DNA of 51,686 bases, taken from contig NZ_JAJFOW010000046.1 of assembly GCF_020731285.1 (NCBI RefSeq), positions 1 to 51,686 on the forward strand. The letters run 5' to 3'. The notes beneath the pieces are model-generated. The model did no database searches. It was not told the origin of the DNA and saw only the letters and a list, made by a program, of their open reading frames with translations. The number at the start of each line of letters is the position of its first letter. The stretch's first letter is position 1. The stretch is from Cohnella baijiui. GTDB lineage: Bacteria > Bacillota > Bacilli > Paenibacillales > Paenibacillaceae. Shown here piece by piece: positions 39,622 through 48,511 of the stretch. A program made the translations under genes and the position numbers.

Positions 39622-39996
39622 CCTTCTTCCTCCTTCCATCAGCCGATCTTCGGCGGGCTTGCGCCTGCGCAAACGGGCAGTCCGAATAGAACCAGCTTAC
39701 ATATGATGACATGCGGAGGAGAATAGACCCCCGGCGTGAATCGAACAGGTCTTAGGTCTAAGCGCAAACTGGACTTCCACTTCTCGCGAAGTCGTCATGG
39801 ATTGCGTAAGCTGGGATTAAACCTAAGTAAACGCGGCATCGTCGGCTCCGCAAAGAGGTCCGAAAACGAAGGCGGAAGCCGATCAGCAAAGGGTCGAGCG
39901 ACGGATCGTTTGAAACGAATCCTTTTCTGACACGTAAACGTAGGTTGACATCAAGTTACGAGAGCAGGTGCGAAGCTTGGGAATATCATCGATTAT
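39622..39996. other. Gap with an uncertain basic 64-codon frame
   Basis: A frame from GTG 39736 to 39930 would give a very basic 64-residue peptide (18-20 Arg/Lys). GGAGGAG lies 17 bp before it, too far for a normal start, and I know no homologue, so I did not call it. The minus strand at 39745-39760 has a GTTCGATTC sequence like a tRNA T-loop, but no tRNA can be folded around it. Confidence 0.35.
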
Positions 39997-40737
39997 TTGA
40001 TGGATTTCGGCGCCTTGGGTTTGTTCATCCACGCGTTCGCCGACGCAGTCATCTTCCCGATTCCCGCCCTGTTTCTCCAAGTGCCTCTCAGTCTGCTCGA
40101 CCCTGCCAATGCGCTGTGGCTGGCGACCATCGGCTATGTAGGGTGCCTGCTCGGCACCCCCGTCGGGTACGGCATCGGCAAGGTGCTGGGGAATGCCGTC
40201 CTGTACAAATGGCTGAAGAAATCGTGGATCGACGCCGCGAACCGCATGTTCGAAAAAAACGGGGAAACCGCGATATTGATCGGATCGTTTACCCCCGTAC
40301 CGTTCAAAGTGTTCACGATTCTGTCCGGCTGCCTGAACTTTCCGCTGTGGCGGCTGATCCTGTATGCGGCCTTGGGCCGCGCGGTCAAGTTTTACGCCGT
40401 CGGTCTACTCTTCTATCTGTACGGCCGCGCGGCGGAGCACATGGTGAAGGACGTCTCGCTTTATATCTTCCTCGGCGCTTTGCCGATCTTGGCGTTGTTC
40501 CTGCTGCTGCGGAAGAGGCGCCGCCGGAAAAAGGCGGACGCGGCGGCCCAAGCGGCTGCGGCGGCGGAGACTGTCGGGGACACGGCTGAGGAAGCGGCTG
40601 CGGGGGCTGGAAAGCCCGCTGCGGAGCGTGCGGAGGAGGACGTCGCGGCGGATGCGGCGGACGGTCCTGCGGCAGAGGAGCTGCCGGATACGGGAGCGGA
40701 GCATCCCGAAGACGCGGGCAAGGCGCCTACGCATTAG
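39997..40737 (+). CDS. YqaA/DedA-type SNARE-associated membrane protein with Ala/Glu-rich tail
   Basis: A 246-residue protein: five hydrophobic segments (about 5-165) with FADAVIFPIPALFLQVPLSLL near the start and FTPVPFKVFTILSGCLNFPLW in the middle (read in segments), then a basic RKRRRRKK stretch and a low-complexity Ala/Glu/Gly tail of about 70 residues. The start is uncertain: TTG 39997 and ATG 40000 lack a ribosome binding site. In-frame codons upstream read family-like NIIDYL, next to AGAGCAGG, without a standard start codon. Confidence 0.75.
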   Translation: MMDFGALGLFIHAFADAVIFPIPALFLQVPLSLLDPANALWLATIGYVGCLLGTPVGYGIGKVLGNAVLYKWLKKSWIDAANRMFEKNGETAILIGSFTPVPFKVFTILSGCLNFPLWRLILYAALGRAVKFYAVGLLFYLYGRAAEHMVKDVSLYIFLGALPILALFLLLRKRRRRKKADAAAQAAAAAETVGDTAEEAAAGAGKPAAERAEEDVAADAADGPAAEELPDTGAEHPEDAGKAPTH

Positions 40738-40760
40738 GCACGGAGAAGTCTCTGCCCGGA

Positions 40761-40790
40761 TTGTCCTCCGGCGGATCTCCCCTGTACAAT
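40761..40790 (+). promoter_or_regulatory. Promoter of the flavoprotein gene
   Basis: TTGTCC and TACAAT are 18 bp apart. Confidence 0.7.
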
Positions 40791-40821
40791 GGAGAGATCT
40801 TGAGAGGACAAAGGTGATCAC

Positions 40822-41901
40822 ATGCTGGCGGAACGAATCATTCCGGAAGCGGTCGTGGACCGGATCCGGACGGAAGCGCTGCGGACCGAGGCGGAGGGTA
40901 CGCCTTCGCAGGAGCTGCTGACGTTTATTTACGAGGAACGCTTGTTCAAGCTGTTCGTTCCCGACGAGCTGGAGGGGCGCATGACCCCGCTCCCCGAGGC
41001 GGCCCGCCTTTTCGAGCGGGCCGCTTGGGCGGACGGGACGTTCGGCTGGCTGCTCGCCATCGGGGCGGGCGGCGGCTTCTTCGCGGCGACGCTGCCCGAG
41101 ACGGAGGCTCGTCGCCTCTATACGGACCGCAAGGCGCTCGTCGCGGGCAGCGGGCATCCGTCCGGACGGGCCATTCGGACGCCGGGCGGATATGTCGTAA
41201 GCGGCAGGTGGAAGTACTGCAGCGGCTCGACGTTCGCGACGTTCTTCACGGCCAATTGCGTCGTCGAGGGCGATGGCGGAGAAGGGGACGAGCCCGAGAT
41301 CCGATCGTTCGCGTTTCTGCCGGAGGAGGTAGCGATCGACCGCGACTGGCGGGCGTTCGGCCTCCGGGCGACGGAGAGCCATTCGATTGTCGTCCGGGAC
41401 GTCTTCGTCCCGGAGGCGCGCACGTTCGACATCCGGACGGAGCCGCGCTACGGGTACCCGGTTTACCGGTATCCGTTCCTCGCGTTTGCGCAGGTATCGT
41501 TCGCGCCCGTCGTCATCGGCATCGGCCGGCGGTTTCTCGCGGAAGCGAGGGCGCTCGTTCTGCCGCGAGAGGCGGAGTGGACCGCCTCGGGCTCGGGCCG
41601 GTTCGAGCGGGCGATCGCGGCGATCGCGACGGGCGAGGAGCGGCTTGCGGCGGCGGTCGAAGGCTTTTACCGCACGATCGACGCGACTTGGACCGCGTTT
41701 TTGCGCGAGGGAGCGCTGACGGAGGAAGAGGCCAGGCTCGTGAGCCTCGCCAGCTGCGAAGCGGCGCGAACGGCTGTGGATTCGGCGCATCTGGCGTTTC
41801 CGCATCTGGGCATGTCGGTGCTGATGGAGGACCGGCCGGCCAACAAGGCATGGCGCGATCTCCACACGGCCGCGCAGCATTCCGTGCTGGGTCAAGGATG
41901 A
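40822..41901 (+). CDS. Acyl-CoA dehydrogenase-like flavoprotein (monooxygenase group)
   Basis: A 359-residue protein of the acyl-CoA dehydrogenase fold: N-terminal helices, a beta domain with GGYVVSGRWKYCSGS, and a C-terminal helical bundle ending in NKAWRDLHTAAQHSVL. The WKYCSG and AWRDLHTAAQH motifs are closer to the DszC/HsaA class of FMN-dependent monooxygenases than to true acyl-CoA dehydrogenases. The substrate is unknown, and no flavin reductase is adjacent. ATG 40822 follows AAAGG. Confidence 0.8.
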   Translation: MLAERIIPEAVVDRIRTEALRTEAEGTPSQELLTFIYEERLFKLFVPDELEGRMTPLPEAARLFERAAWADGTFGWLLAIGAGGGFFAATLPETEARRLYTDRKALVAGSGHPSGRAIRTPGGYVVSGRWKYCSGSTFATFFTANCVVEGDGGEGDEPEIRSFAFLPEEVAIDRDWRAFGLRATESHSIVVRDVFVPEARTFDIRTEPRYGYPVYRYPFLAFAQVSFAPVVIGIGRRFLAEARALVLPREAEWTASGSGRFERAIAAIATGEERLAAAVEGFYRTIDATWTAFLREGALTEEEARLVSLASCEAARTAVDSAHLAFPHLGMSVLMEDRPANKAWRDLHTAAQHSVLGQG

Positions 41902-41915
41902 TAACGAGACCAATC

Positions 41916-41939
41916 GAAACCGCCTTCGGGCGGTTTTTC
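41916..41939 (+). terminator. Terminator of the flavoprotein gene
   Basis: AACCGCC-TTCG-GGCGGTT is followed by TTT. Confidence 0.9.
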
Positions 41940-41989
41940 GTTTTTCATGCGCCATTCGACCGCTGCTTCCCCCTTCTTCAGCCCCGAAA

Positions 41990-42019
41990 AGTATAGGATC
42001 TTTGCTCGCGGCCGATAAC
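41990..42019 (+). promoter_or_regulatory. Possible sigma-G promoter of the germination operon
   Basis: AGTATA (41990-41995) and CGATAAC (42013-42019), 17 bp apart, approximate the forespore sigma-G consensus (TGMATA and CATWMTA). gerA-type operons are known to be expressed in the forespore. Confidence 0.5.
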
Positions 42020-42040
42020 TGAACGTAACAAACTTTTAGA

Positions 42041-43555
42041 ATGGCGAGTGAGTTCATGAATTCAACAGCGCTGAACGCCGTTTTGGAAGCCAATATTGCG
42101 GCTCTACGGGAAAAATTGAACAACAGCGGCGATCTGATCGTTCGCGAATTTCTAATCGGAAGCTCCGCCCCTGCCGGCGCGGCGCTTTTCTTCATAGATG
42201 GGCTGGCCGATTCCCACTCGATTCATCAGTTCATCCTGGAGCCGCTGATGTTGCAGGGCGCTTCGCCGATGGCGTCCGGCGCATCGCTGCCCGGGCGGCT
42301 GAAGGATTCGCTGCTGACGGTCGGTCAAATCGGCGAAATCCGGTCCTTGGATGAGCTCGCGGAATCGATCTTGAGCGGAAAAGCGGCGCTGCTGCTTCAA
42401 GGCTGGGACTTTGGTTTCGAGATCGCGATGGCCGGCTGGGAGAGGCGCAACGTGAGCGAACCCACCAACCAGACGGTCGTCCGCGGGCCGAAGGAATCGT
42501 TCACCGAAAATTTGCGCACGAACACCGCGCTCATCCGCCGCAAAATCAAGGATCCGGCATTGACGCTGGAGGAGCGCAAGATCGGCCGCAGAACGAAGAC
42601 GGCCGTCGCGATGATGTTCATCCAGGGCATCGCCAGCGACAGCGTCGTTCGCGAAGTCAGGCAAAGGCTCGATCGCATCGATACGGATGCCATCCTGGAG
42701 AGCGGCTATATCGAGGAGTTCATCCAGGACGAGAAGATCACCGTCTTTCCGACCGTCCAAAATTCGGAACGCCCGGACTCGGTCGCCGCAGCGCTGCTGG
42801 AAGGGCATGTTGCCCTCATTGTCGACGGAACGCCCCACGTACTGGTTGTTCCCGCGTTGTTCATTCAGTTCATGCAAGCCTCCGAAGATTACTATCAGCG
42901 ATCGGATATCGGCACGTTGATACGGATCATTCGCTATATCGGCCTTTTCATCGCTTTGTTCGGCCCCGCCTTGTATATCGCCATTACGACGTTCCACCAG
43001 GAGATGCTGCCGACGCAGCTGCTGATCAGTCTGGCCGCGCAGAGAGAGGGCGTGCCGTTCCCGGCATTCATCGAAGGGCTTATGATGGAGATTACCTACG
43101 AGATTTTGCGGGAGGCCGGAATCCGCATGCCTCGGGCGGTAGGCCAAGCCGTCTCCATCGTCGGTACGCTCGTCATCGGCCAAGCGGCCGTAGAGGCGGG
43201 GATCGTGTCGCCGGCCATGGTCATCGTCGTCTCCATCACGGCCATCTCCAGCTTCGTCGTTCCCCAATTCAACATGTCCATCTCCATCCGCATCCTGCGC
43301 TTCCCGCTCATGGCGCTAACCGCTTCCTTCGGGATGTTCGGCTTGTTCATCGGGGGGTTCGCCCTCCTGCTACACTTGTCCGGGCTGAGATCGTTCGGGG
43401 TCCCCTACATGTCTCCGGTAGGTCCCTTTCATACGGGTGATCTCAAGGACGTCATTCTTCGGGCGCCTCATCCGAGCATGCGCAAGAGACCGAGTCTGCT
43501 GGGCAAGCGCAATCCGGTCCGACAATCGCGCAGAAGGGGGGGCGGTCGCCGATGA
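42041..43555 (+). CDS. Spore germination receptor A subunit (GerA family)
   Basis: A 504-residue membrane protein: a soluble N-terminal domain (about 1-285), typical motifs GWERRNVSEPTNQTVVRGPKE-like (in segments) and IRRKIKDP, then a membrane domain (about 300-470) with LYIAITTFHQEMLPT and a basic tail. It is the A subunit of nutrient receptors in the spore inner membrane. The stop overlaps the C-subunit start by 4 bp. The upstream Shine-Dalgarno is weak, and an ATG five codons later is an alternative start. Confidence 0.93.
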   Translation: MASEFMNSTALNAVLEANIAALREKLNNSGDLIVREFLIGSSAPAGAALFFIDGLADSHSIHQFILEPLMLQGASPMASGASLPGRLKDSLLTVGQIGEIRSLDELAESILSGKAALLLQGWDFGFEIAMAGWERRNVSEPTNQTVVRGPKESFTENLRTNTALIRRKIKDPALTLEERKIGRRTKTAVAMMFIQGIASDSVVREVRQRLDRIDTDAILESGYIEEFIQDEKITVFPTVQNSERPDSVAAALLEGHVALIVDGTPHVLVVPALFIQFMQASEDYYQRSDIGTLIRIIRYIGLFIALFGPALYIAITTFHQEMLPTQLLISLAAQREGVPFPAFIEGLMMEITYEILREAGIRMPRAVGQAVSIVGTLVIGQAAVEAGIVSPAMVIVVSITAISSFVVPQFNMSISIRILRFPLMALTASFGMFGLFIGGFALLLHLSGLRSFGVPYMSPVGPFHTGDLKDVILRAPHPSMRKRPSLLGKRNPVRQSRRRGGGRR

Positions 43556-44757
43556 GGATCAAAGGGTTTGCGATCCTCGCGGCGGCAACGCTCCTCCTCC
43601 TACTCGCAACCGGCTGCTGGAACCGGCAGGAGCTCAACGAACTGGGCATTGTGGTCGCGATGGGAATCGATCGGGACGGGGACCGGTTCCGCGTCTCGGT
43701 CCAAGTCGTTCAACCAGGCGAAGTGGCGGCGAAAAGCGGAGGACAGAGCCTGCGTTCTCCGGTTGCCATGTATGAAGCTAGCGGGCGCACGATCTTCGAA
43801 GCTTTACGCAAGATGACCACCGTCAGTCCCAGAAAAATTTACGCATCCCATCTTCGGGTTGTCGTCATCGGCGAGGCGCTGGCGAGGCAGGGGATCGGAA
43901 CGGCCTTGGACTTTCTGCAAAGAGACCACCAAGTCCGCTCCGACTTTTATCTGATGGTCGCCAAAGAGACGACCGCGAGCAGCATCCTAAACGTTCTGAC
44001 GCCGATGGAACGCATCCCGGCCAACGACTTGTATGCATCGAATGCCACGGCCGAGAAGGCTTGGGCGCCCATCTTCGGGATCACCCTGGGCAAGTTCGTC
44101 ACCGATCTGGGCAGCGACGGCAAACAACCCGTCATTACCGGCATCGGCTTGAACGGCGACGCCGAGGAAGGATCCAATACCCGCAATGTGGAACGGATTC
44201 GTCCCGCTGCCGAATTGCAGTTCTCCGGGATGGCGGTGTTCCGAAAGGACAAGCTGGTCGGCTGGTTAAACGAGGAAGAGAGCAAATCCTACAACTTCAT
44301 TCTCGGGAACGTTCGCAGCACGTTGGAGAACCAGTCGTGCCCGAACGGCGGAGAATTGGCGCTCGAGATTATTCGTACGAAAGCGAATGTTAAGGGGCAT
44401 GTGCGCCGTGGGGAGCCCCAGGTCGAGATTCGGCTGCGGGTGGAGGAGAACGTGGGCGAAATTCAATGCCGAATCGACTTGAACAAGACCGCCGTCGTTG
44501 ACGAATTGGAGAGACGATCGGAGGATCGACTAAGAGAGGCGATGTCTAAGACCATCCGGAAAATGCAGACCGAGTACCAGCTGGATATCTTCGGGTTCGG
44601 CCAGGCGATTCACCGGGCGGACCCCGCCGCGTGGCGCCGGTTGAAACGCGATTGGGATCGAAACTTCGCCGACATGCAGGTCAAGCTGGATGTGAAGACC
44701 GTCATCGATCGCGTAGGTACGATCAACCAATCCTTTCTGAGCAAGCTGGAGGAGTAG
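43552..44757 (+). CDS. Spore germination lipoprotein C subunit (Ger(x)C family)
   Basis: A 401-residue lipoprotein: a signal peptide with lipobox LATGC (Cys near residue 22) followed by WNRQELNELGIVVAMGID, the family hallmark, and the Ger(x)C domain to the end. It forms the C subunit of the receptor on the outer face of the spore inner membrane. It is the second gene of the A-C-D-B operon. Confidence 0.93.
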   Translation: MRIKGFAILAAATLLLLLATGCWNRQELNELGIVVAMGIDRDGDRFRVSVQVVQPGEVAAKSGGQSLRSPVAMYEASGRTIFEALRKMTTVSPRKIYASHLRVVVIGEALARQGIGTALDFLQRDHQVRSDFYLMVAKETTASSILNVLTPMERIPANDLYASNATAEKAWAPIFGITLGKFVTDLGSDGKQPVITGIGLNGDAEEGSNTRNVERIRPAAELQFSGMAVFRKDKLVGWLNEEESKSYNFILGNVRSTLENQSCPNGGELALEIIRTKANVKGHVRRGEPQVEIRLRVEENVGEIQCRIDLNKTAVVDELERRSEDRLREAMSKTIRKMQTEYQLDIFGFGQAIHRADPAAWRRLKRDWDRNFADMQVKLDVKTVIDRVGTINQSFLSKLEE

Positions 44758-44762
44758 ACAGG

Positions 44763-45008
44763 ATGTGGACGTTTTTGGGAATTGCAGTGCTGGCCGGCGC
44801 GATAACCGCGGGAGAGATGCCGTCTTTGCGCAAGCGAAGGGCCGTAAAGGAGTTGATCCTGTTCATCCTGCTCCTCGTCGCCGGGTGCGGTCTGTATATC
44901 GCGCGGCAGGTGTATCATGCAACGATCCCGAATCCTTTGGACGGCATCGCCGCCATATTCGGGCCGCTGGGGGAGTGGATGTCGAACAGCTTGGGAGGGA
45001 AGGGATAA
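44763..45008 (+). CDS. Small two-TM protein in the germination operon (D-type subunit)
   Basis: An 81-residue protein with two hydrophobic helices (about 3-18 and 30-48) separated by the basic loop PSLRKRRAVK. It sits between the C and B genes with 5-bp and 2-bp gaps. Small two-TM D proteins are known from some gerA-type operons and modulate receptor activity. Assignment is by position, size and topology, as I see no diagnostic motif. Confidence 0.75.
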   Translation: MWTFLGIAVLAGAITAGEMPSLRKRRAVKELILFILLLVAGCGLYIARQVYHATIPNPLDGIAAIFGPLGEWMSNSLGGKG

Positions 45009-45010
45009 CG

Positions 45011-46114
45011 ATGGGGAACGACGGGAAAATATCCGCTCGACAGTTTTTGGTCCTGCTTTTCCTGTATACCATCGGGACGACGATCCTGGTCATTCCGTCC
45101 GGCCTCGCAACCGTCGCGCGGCAAGATGCTTGGATCGGGGCGCTCGCCGGCGTCCTGATCGGCCTCGGCGTCGCGGCGCTGTATCGAACGCTATGGGGCA
45201 AATATCCGAATCTATCCTTCGCAGGGATCTGCGAGCGGGTGCTCGGGAAGGTTGTCGGCAAAGCCGTAACGTTGGCATTCGTCTTTTACGCCTTTATAGG
45301 CTCGACCACAGTGTTGTACTACGTCGGCAACTTTTTTACGACGCAGATCATGCCGGAGACACCCATTCAATTCATTAACGGGCTCTTTGCGGTGATCGTG
45401 GTGATGGGGGTCCGCATGGGAGCCGAAGCGCTCGCCCGATCTGCCGAGATCATCCTGCCCTGGTTCATCGGCTTATTCTTTGTCCTGATTTTGTCGCTGA
45501 GTCCGGATTTGAAGATCGAGCAGTTCCAACCCGTGATGGAAGCTAGACCGAATGAGATTATCGGAGCGGCCCTTTCGTTTGCCGGAACGGCTTCGCTGCC
45601 GCTGGTCTTTCTGTTCATGCTGTTCCCGCGCGTCCAAATGGCCGATCAAGCGCGGAAGGGGATGCTGATCGTCCATGTCGCGGGCGGACTATGCGTCTTT
45701 CTGGTCACGTTGTTCAGCATAGGGGTCCTAGGTGCCGACGTGACGTCGCGCAACATGTTTCCCAGCTACGAGCTTGCCAAGAAGATCAACATCGGTAATT
45801 TTTTTCAGCGTATCGAGGTGATCATGGCGGGCCTCTGGTTCGTTTCAACCTATTACAAGACGAGTCTCTATTTCTATGGATTCGCGACCGGTGTCGCCGA
45901 GATGCTGAACCTCAAAGACTACAAGTCGCTGACTTGGCCGATGGGAATTCTGATGGTGTTGTATTCCCTCGTGGTCTATCCTAACGTCGTTTATATGCAG
46001 CATTGGGATGCTACCGTATATATTCCCTATATTCTCGTGATGGGCGCCGTCGTGCCGCTCCTCCTGCTGACCGCGGGGATCATCCGGTCCGGCCTGCCGG
46101 ACGGACGCGAGTAG
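45011..46114 (+). CDS. Spore germination permease B subunit (GerB family)
   Basis: A 367-residue protein with 10 TM helices of the GerAB/amino-acid-permease type (opening ISARQFLVLLFLYTIGTTIL in segments, with VIPSGLA in TM1). In B. subtilis this subunit binds the germinant. It is the last gene of the operon; the start ATG lies 2 bp after the D stop, with GGGAGGGAAGGG ahead. Confidence 0.93.
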   Translation: MGNDGKISARQFLVLLFLYTIGTTILVIPSGLATVARQDAWIGALAGVLIGLGVAALYRTLWGKYPNLSFAGICERVLGKVVGKAVTLAFVFYAFIGSTTVLYYVGNFFTTQIMPETPIQFINGLFAVIVVMGVRMGAEALARSAEIILPWFIGLFFVLILSLSPDLKIEQFQPVMEARPNEIIGAALSFAGTASLPLVFLFMLFPRVQMADQARKGMLIVHVAGGLCVFLVTLFSIGVLGADVTSRNMFPSYELAKKINIGNFFQRIEVIMAGLWFVSTYYKTSLYFYGFATGVAEMLNLKDYKSLTWPMGILMVLYSLVVYPNVVYMQHWDATVYIPYILVMGAVVPLLLLTAGIIRSGLPDGRE

Positions 46115-46135
46115 GCTTCGGTTTCGCATTCGGCT

Positions 46136-46165
46136 TTGCTAGGAAGCGGGAGGGAGTGGTATGCT
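46136..46165 (+). promoter_or_regulatory. Promoter of the IF-3 gene
   Basis: TTGCTA and TATGCT are 18 bp apart; a 5' leader of about 90 nt follows. Confidence 0.55.
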
Positions 46166-46261
46166 CGTCTGGAACTTCAATTCTCTCAGCTCCCTATGCC
46201 TGCCTCTTCGCGCCGGCGCGGAATCGGGGAGCGGGAGCAAGCGCATGGAGGGAACGGAATC

Positions 46262-46753
46262 ATGATCATCATGAACGAAAAGATCAAAGCGGCGGAAGTT
46301 GCGTTAACCGGCTTGGACGGCGAGGATCTCGGCATCGTGACGCGCGCGGAAGCCTTGGAGATGGCCAAGCGGCTGAAGGCCGATCTCGTCTGCACGTCGC
46401 TTTTCAGCAGCCCGCCGCCATGCAAGCTCGTTGCGGGCGGCAGCGCGAAGCAGGAGGCGATGAAGGAGAAGCAGGCGGAGCGCAAAGCGTCGCAGACGAT
46501 GAAGGTAAAGGAAATCCGGCTGACCGCTCATATCGAAGACCACGACTACGAGACGAAGCTCCGCCAGTCGGAGAAGCTGCTGGCGTCGGGAGACGCGGTG
46601 CAGCTTGTCGTGAAGCTGACCGGCGCGAAGGAGGGGCCGCGCGCCAAAGAGCTGACCGAGCGGATGCTGAAGGATCTCGCCGCCGTCGGTCGGCGGGAGA
46701 CCGGCATCCAGGTTAGCGGCAAGCAGGTGGCGGTACGCGTGAATCCAATCTAA
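46262..46753 (+). CDS. infC: Translation initiation factor IF-3 homologue
   Basis: A 163-residue IF-3: an N-terminal domain (MNEKIKAAEVALTGLDGEDLG in parts, about 4-70), the linker helix, and a C-terminal domain with KEIRLTAHIEDHDYETKLRQ and GRRETGIQVSGKQV. It is about as short as the Bacillaceae proteins. The usual neighbours rpmI and rplT are absent, so this may be a second copy. ATG 46262 follows GGAGGG; the MII start resembles other IF-3 starts. Confidence 0.93.
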   Translation: MIIMNEKIKAAEVALTGLDGEDLGIVTRAEALEMAKRLKADLVCTSLFSSPPPCKLVAGGSAKQEAMKEKQAERKASQTMKVKEIRLTAHIEDHDYETKLRQSEKLLASGDAVQLVVKLTGAKEGPRAKELTERMLKDLAAVGRRETGIQVSGKQVAVRVNPI

Positions 46754-46790
46754 TGTGCCGTTAAGTACATCGAGACGGAAAGCGGATCTT

Positions 46791-47039
46791 ATGAAAATGA
46801 AAGCGATCGCCGTCTGCTGCTATATCGGGTTGCTCTACTGGATCTCCGGCAATCAGGAGGGGATGCATATGCTGTTCTTCCCGACGATCGGCGCATTCGG
46901 CTATTTGTTCGTCACGCGGGCGATGAGCGCGTTGGCAGGATTGATCGCGACCGTCGGCTGCGCGCATCGACTGGCGCAATGGGCGGAGCGGCGAACGAAG
47001 GCGCAAGGACTCGAAGGGGCGACGCTCCCTCGCAGGTAG
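46791..47039 (+). CDS. Small hypothetical membrane protein
   Basis: An 82-residue protein with two hydrophobic helices (about 4-18 and 28-57) and a basic, hydrophilic C-terminus. The segment MLFFPTIGAFGYLFV resembles the start of HPP-type membrane proteins, which are about twice as long, so a truncated HPP protein is possible. GGAAAGCGG lies before the ATG. It follows infC by 37 bp and shares its terminator. Confidence 0.6.
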   Translation: MKMKAIAVCCYIGLLYWISGNQEGMHMLFFPTIGAFGYLFVTRAMSALAGLIATVGCAHRLAQWAERRTKAQGLEGATLPRR

Positions 47040-47046
47040 AAACGCG

Positions 47047-47097
47047 CAAAGGGCGATTCCCCGCCGATCCGTCGGCAGAGGGAATCGCCCTTTTTTG
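47047..47097 (+). terminator. Terminator after infC and the small membrane protein
   Basis: AAAGGGCGATTCCC pairs with GGGAATCGCCCTTT across an inner hairpin and ends in six T. Confidence 0.9.
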
Positions 47098-47147
47098 TCA
47101 TACAGAATGTAAAATTTTAGCCTTCTCCATTTCTGTATGACCTCCGA

Positions 47148-47184
47148 TAAAAACGTGCCGCCATCATCCTTGAAGACGGCGGAT
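47148..47184 (-). terminator. Terminator of the sulfate-binding lipoprotein gene
   Basis: On the minus strand CCGCC pairs with GGCGG and the run TTTTTAT follows a few bases later. The stem is short. Confidence 0.5.
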
Positions 47185-47249
47185 CCGTTTTTACTTGGCT
47201 GCAGGCATGAACCGTTCCTTCTCGACCGACGGCCATTCGCCGATCGGCG

Positions 47250-48329
47250 TCAGCGCCCGGCGCCGACGAGTTGGTCGAAGTTGCCGCCGTCCGCGAACTG
47301 CCGCGCGTTCAGATCTTCCCAGCCGTCCAGACTGTCGTCCACCGTCAGCAGCGTCGTCTCCGGGAACCGGCTCGCGAACTGCTCCGCGACGGAGGCGAAG
47401 CGCGGACGGTAAAAGTGCTGGGCGGCGATCTTCTGCGCCTGCTCGGTGAACAGATAATCGGCGTAGCCGTTCGCCGCCTCGCGGGTCCCGTGGGCGTCGG
47501 CGTTCCGGTCGACAACGCTGACGATCGGCTCGACCGCAAGCGTCGTCGGCGGCACGACGACGTCGAGCTTGCCCTTGGCGTCGCCGTTCGCGAGCGCGAG
47601 CGCCTCCGCCTCGGTCGTGATCCAGACGTCTCCGTCGGCCCGATCTACGAATCTCGCCCGGGCCGCCGCCTCGTCCGCTTCGAGCCGGGGCGCGTTCTTG
47701 TAGACGGCGCCGACAAACGCTTTGGCCGCGTTCTCGTCCCCGTCTTTGCCCAGCGCATGCGCCCAGGCGCCGACATAGAACCAGCGGGCGTCGCCGTAAG
47801 ATTTCGGATCGGCGACGACGACTTTGACGCCGGGCTTCGCGAGGTCGTCCCACGTCTTGATGCCCTTCGGATTGCCGCTCCGCACCGCGAAGGCGACCGT
47901 CGTGAAGAAGGGCGAGCTGTTGTAGTCGTAGCGCTGCTGCCAGCCTTCCCCGATCAACCCCTTTGCCTGAATCGCGTCGATATCGGTCCCGATGCCGAGC
48001 GTGACCAAATCCGCCTGGAGCTTCCCGTCATTGATCGCCGCTTCCTGCCGGTCGGACGCGCCTGTGGTCTGGTCGATCGTGACCGACTGGCCCGTCTTCT
48101 CTTTCCAAAACGAGACGAATCCGTCGTTCAGCGCCTGAAAGAGCGGAGCCGTCCCGTCCGGCGAAGCTCCGGTCAGGGCGATCGGCTTGGCATAGTCGGA
48201 GCTTGCCGAGGGCGAGGCGCCATCGTCCGCGGACGCGTCCATGGGCTTGCCGTCGCCGGACGCGCAGGCAGCCAGCGCGAGGGAAAACGCGAGCAGGGTG
48301 GCGGCGGCCGTCGTTTTCTTTTTGAACAT
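47250..48329 (-). CDS. Sulfate/thiosulfate ABC transporter substrate-binding lipoprotein
   Basis: A 359-residue lipoprotein of the Sbp/CysP family. It has a signal peptide with lipobox ALAAC (Cys22). The mature protein has the family landmarks: GFVSFWKEKTGQSVTI, DLVTLGIGTDIDAI, WDDLAKPGVKVVVADPK and a C-terminal DGWEDLNARQFADGGNFDQL (read in parts). It captures sulfate for an ABC importer. The ATG lies about 11 bp after GAAGGGG. It is divergent from a second binding-protein gene; no permease or ATPase genes are in the window. Confidence 0.92.
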   Translation of the reverse strand: MFKKKTTAAATLLAFSLALAACASGDGKPMDASADDGASPSASSDYAKPIALTGASPDGTAPLFQALNDGFVSFWKEKTGQSVTIDQTTGASDRQEAAINDGKLQADLVTLGIGTDIDAIQAKGLIGEGWQQRYDYNSSPFFTTVAFAVRSGNPKGIKTWDDLAKPGVKVVVADPKSYGDARWFYVGAWAHALGKDGDENAAKAFVGAVYKNAPRLEADEAAARARFVDRADGDVWITTEAEALALANGDAKGKLDVVVPPTTLAVEPIVSVVDRNADAHGTREAANGYADYLFTEQAQKIAAQHFYRPRFASVAEQFASRFPETTLLTVDDSLDGWEDLNARQFADGGNFDQLVGAGR

Positions 48330-48466
48330 CGGGATAACGCCCCTTCGGTGGAGGAATGGCGGTGCAACCAAATACTTAATTTCAAATTGGAAAAATAGGG
48401 TTAATGCAGCGATTGTAGCAACCGCTCCGAGAGAGTGTCAAGAGCGAAATGGAAAAAGATTTAAAA

Positions 48467-48506
48467 ATATTCCTAGTTGACAGGTTGGAAAACTGCGCGA
48501 TATGAT
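48467..48506 (+). promoter_or_regulatory. Promoter of the second sulfate-binding gene with CymR-like box
   Basis: TTGACA (48477-48482) and TATGAT (48501-48506) are 18 bp apart. ATATTCC (48467-48473) and TTGGAA (48485-48490) straddle the minus-35, resembling the element downstream of the cysK promoter (spacer 11 here, 12 there). Confidence 0.65.
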
Positions 48507-48511
48507 CATGC

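Noticed and set aside
39721..39780. tRNA gene on the minus strand
   Set aside because: Only a T-loop-like GTTCGATTC is present; no acceptor, D or anticodon stems can be formed.
39736..39930. 64-codon basic small protein
   Set aside because: The start lacks a properly spaced ribosome binding site, and no homologue is known to me.
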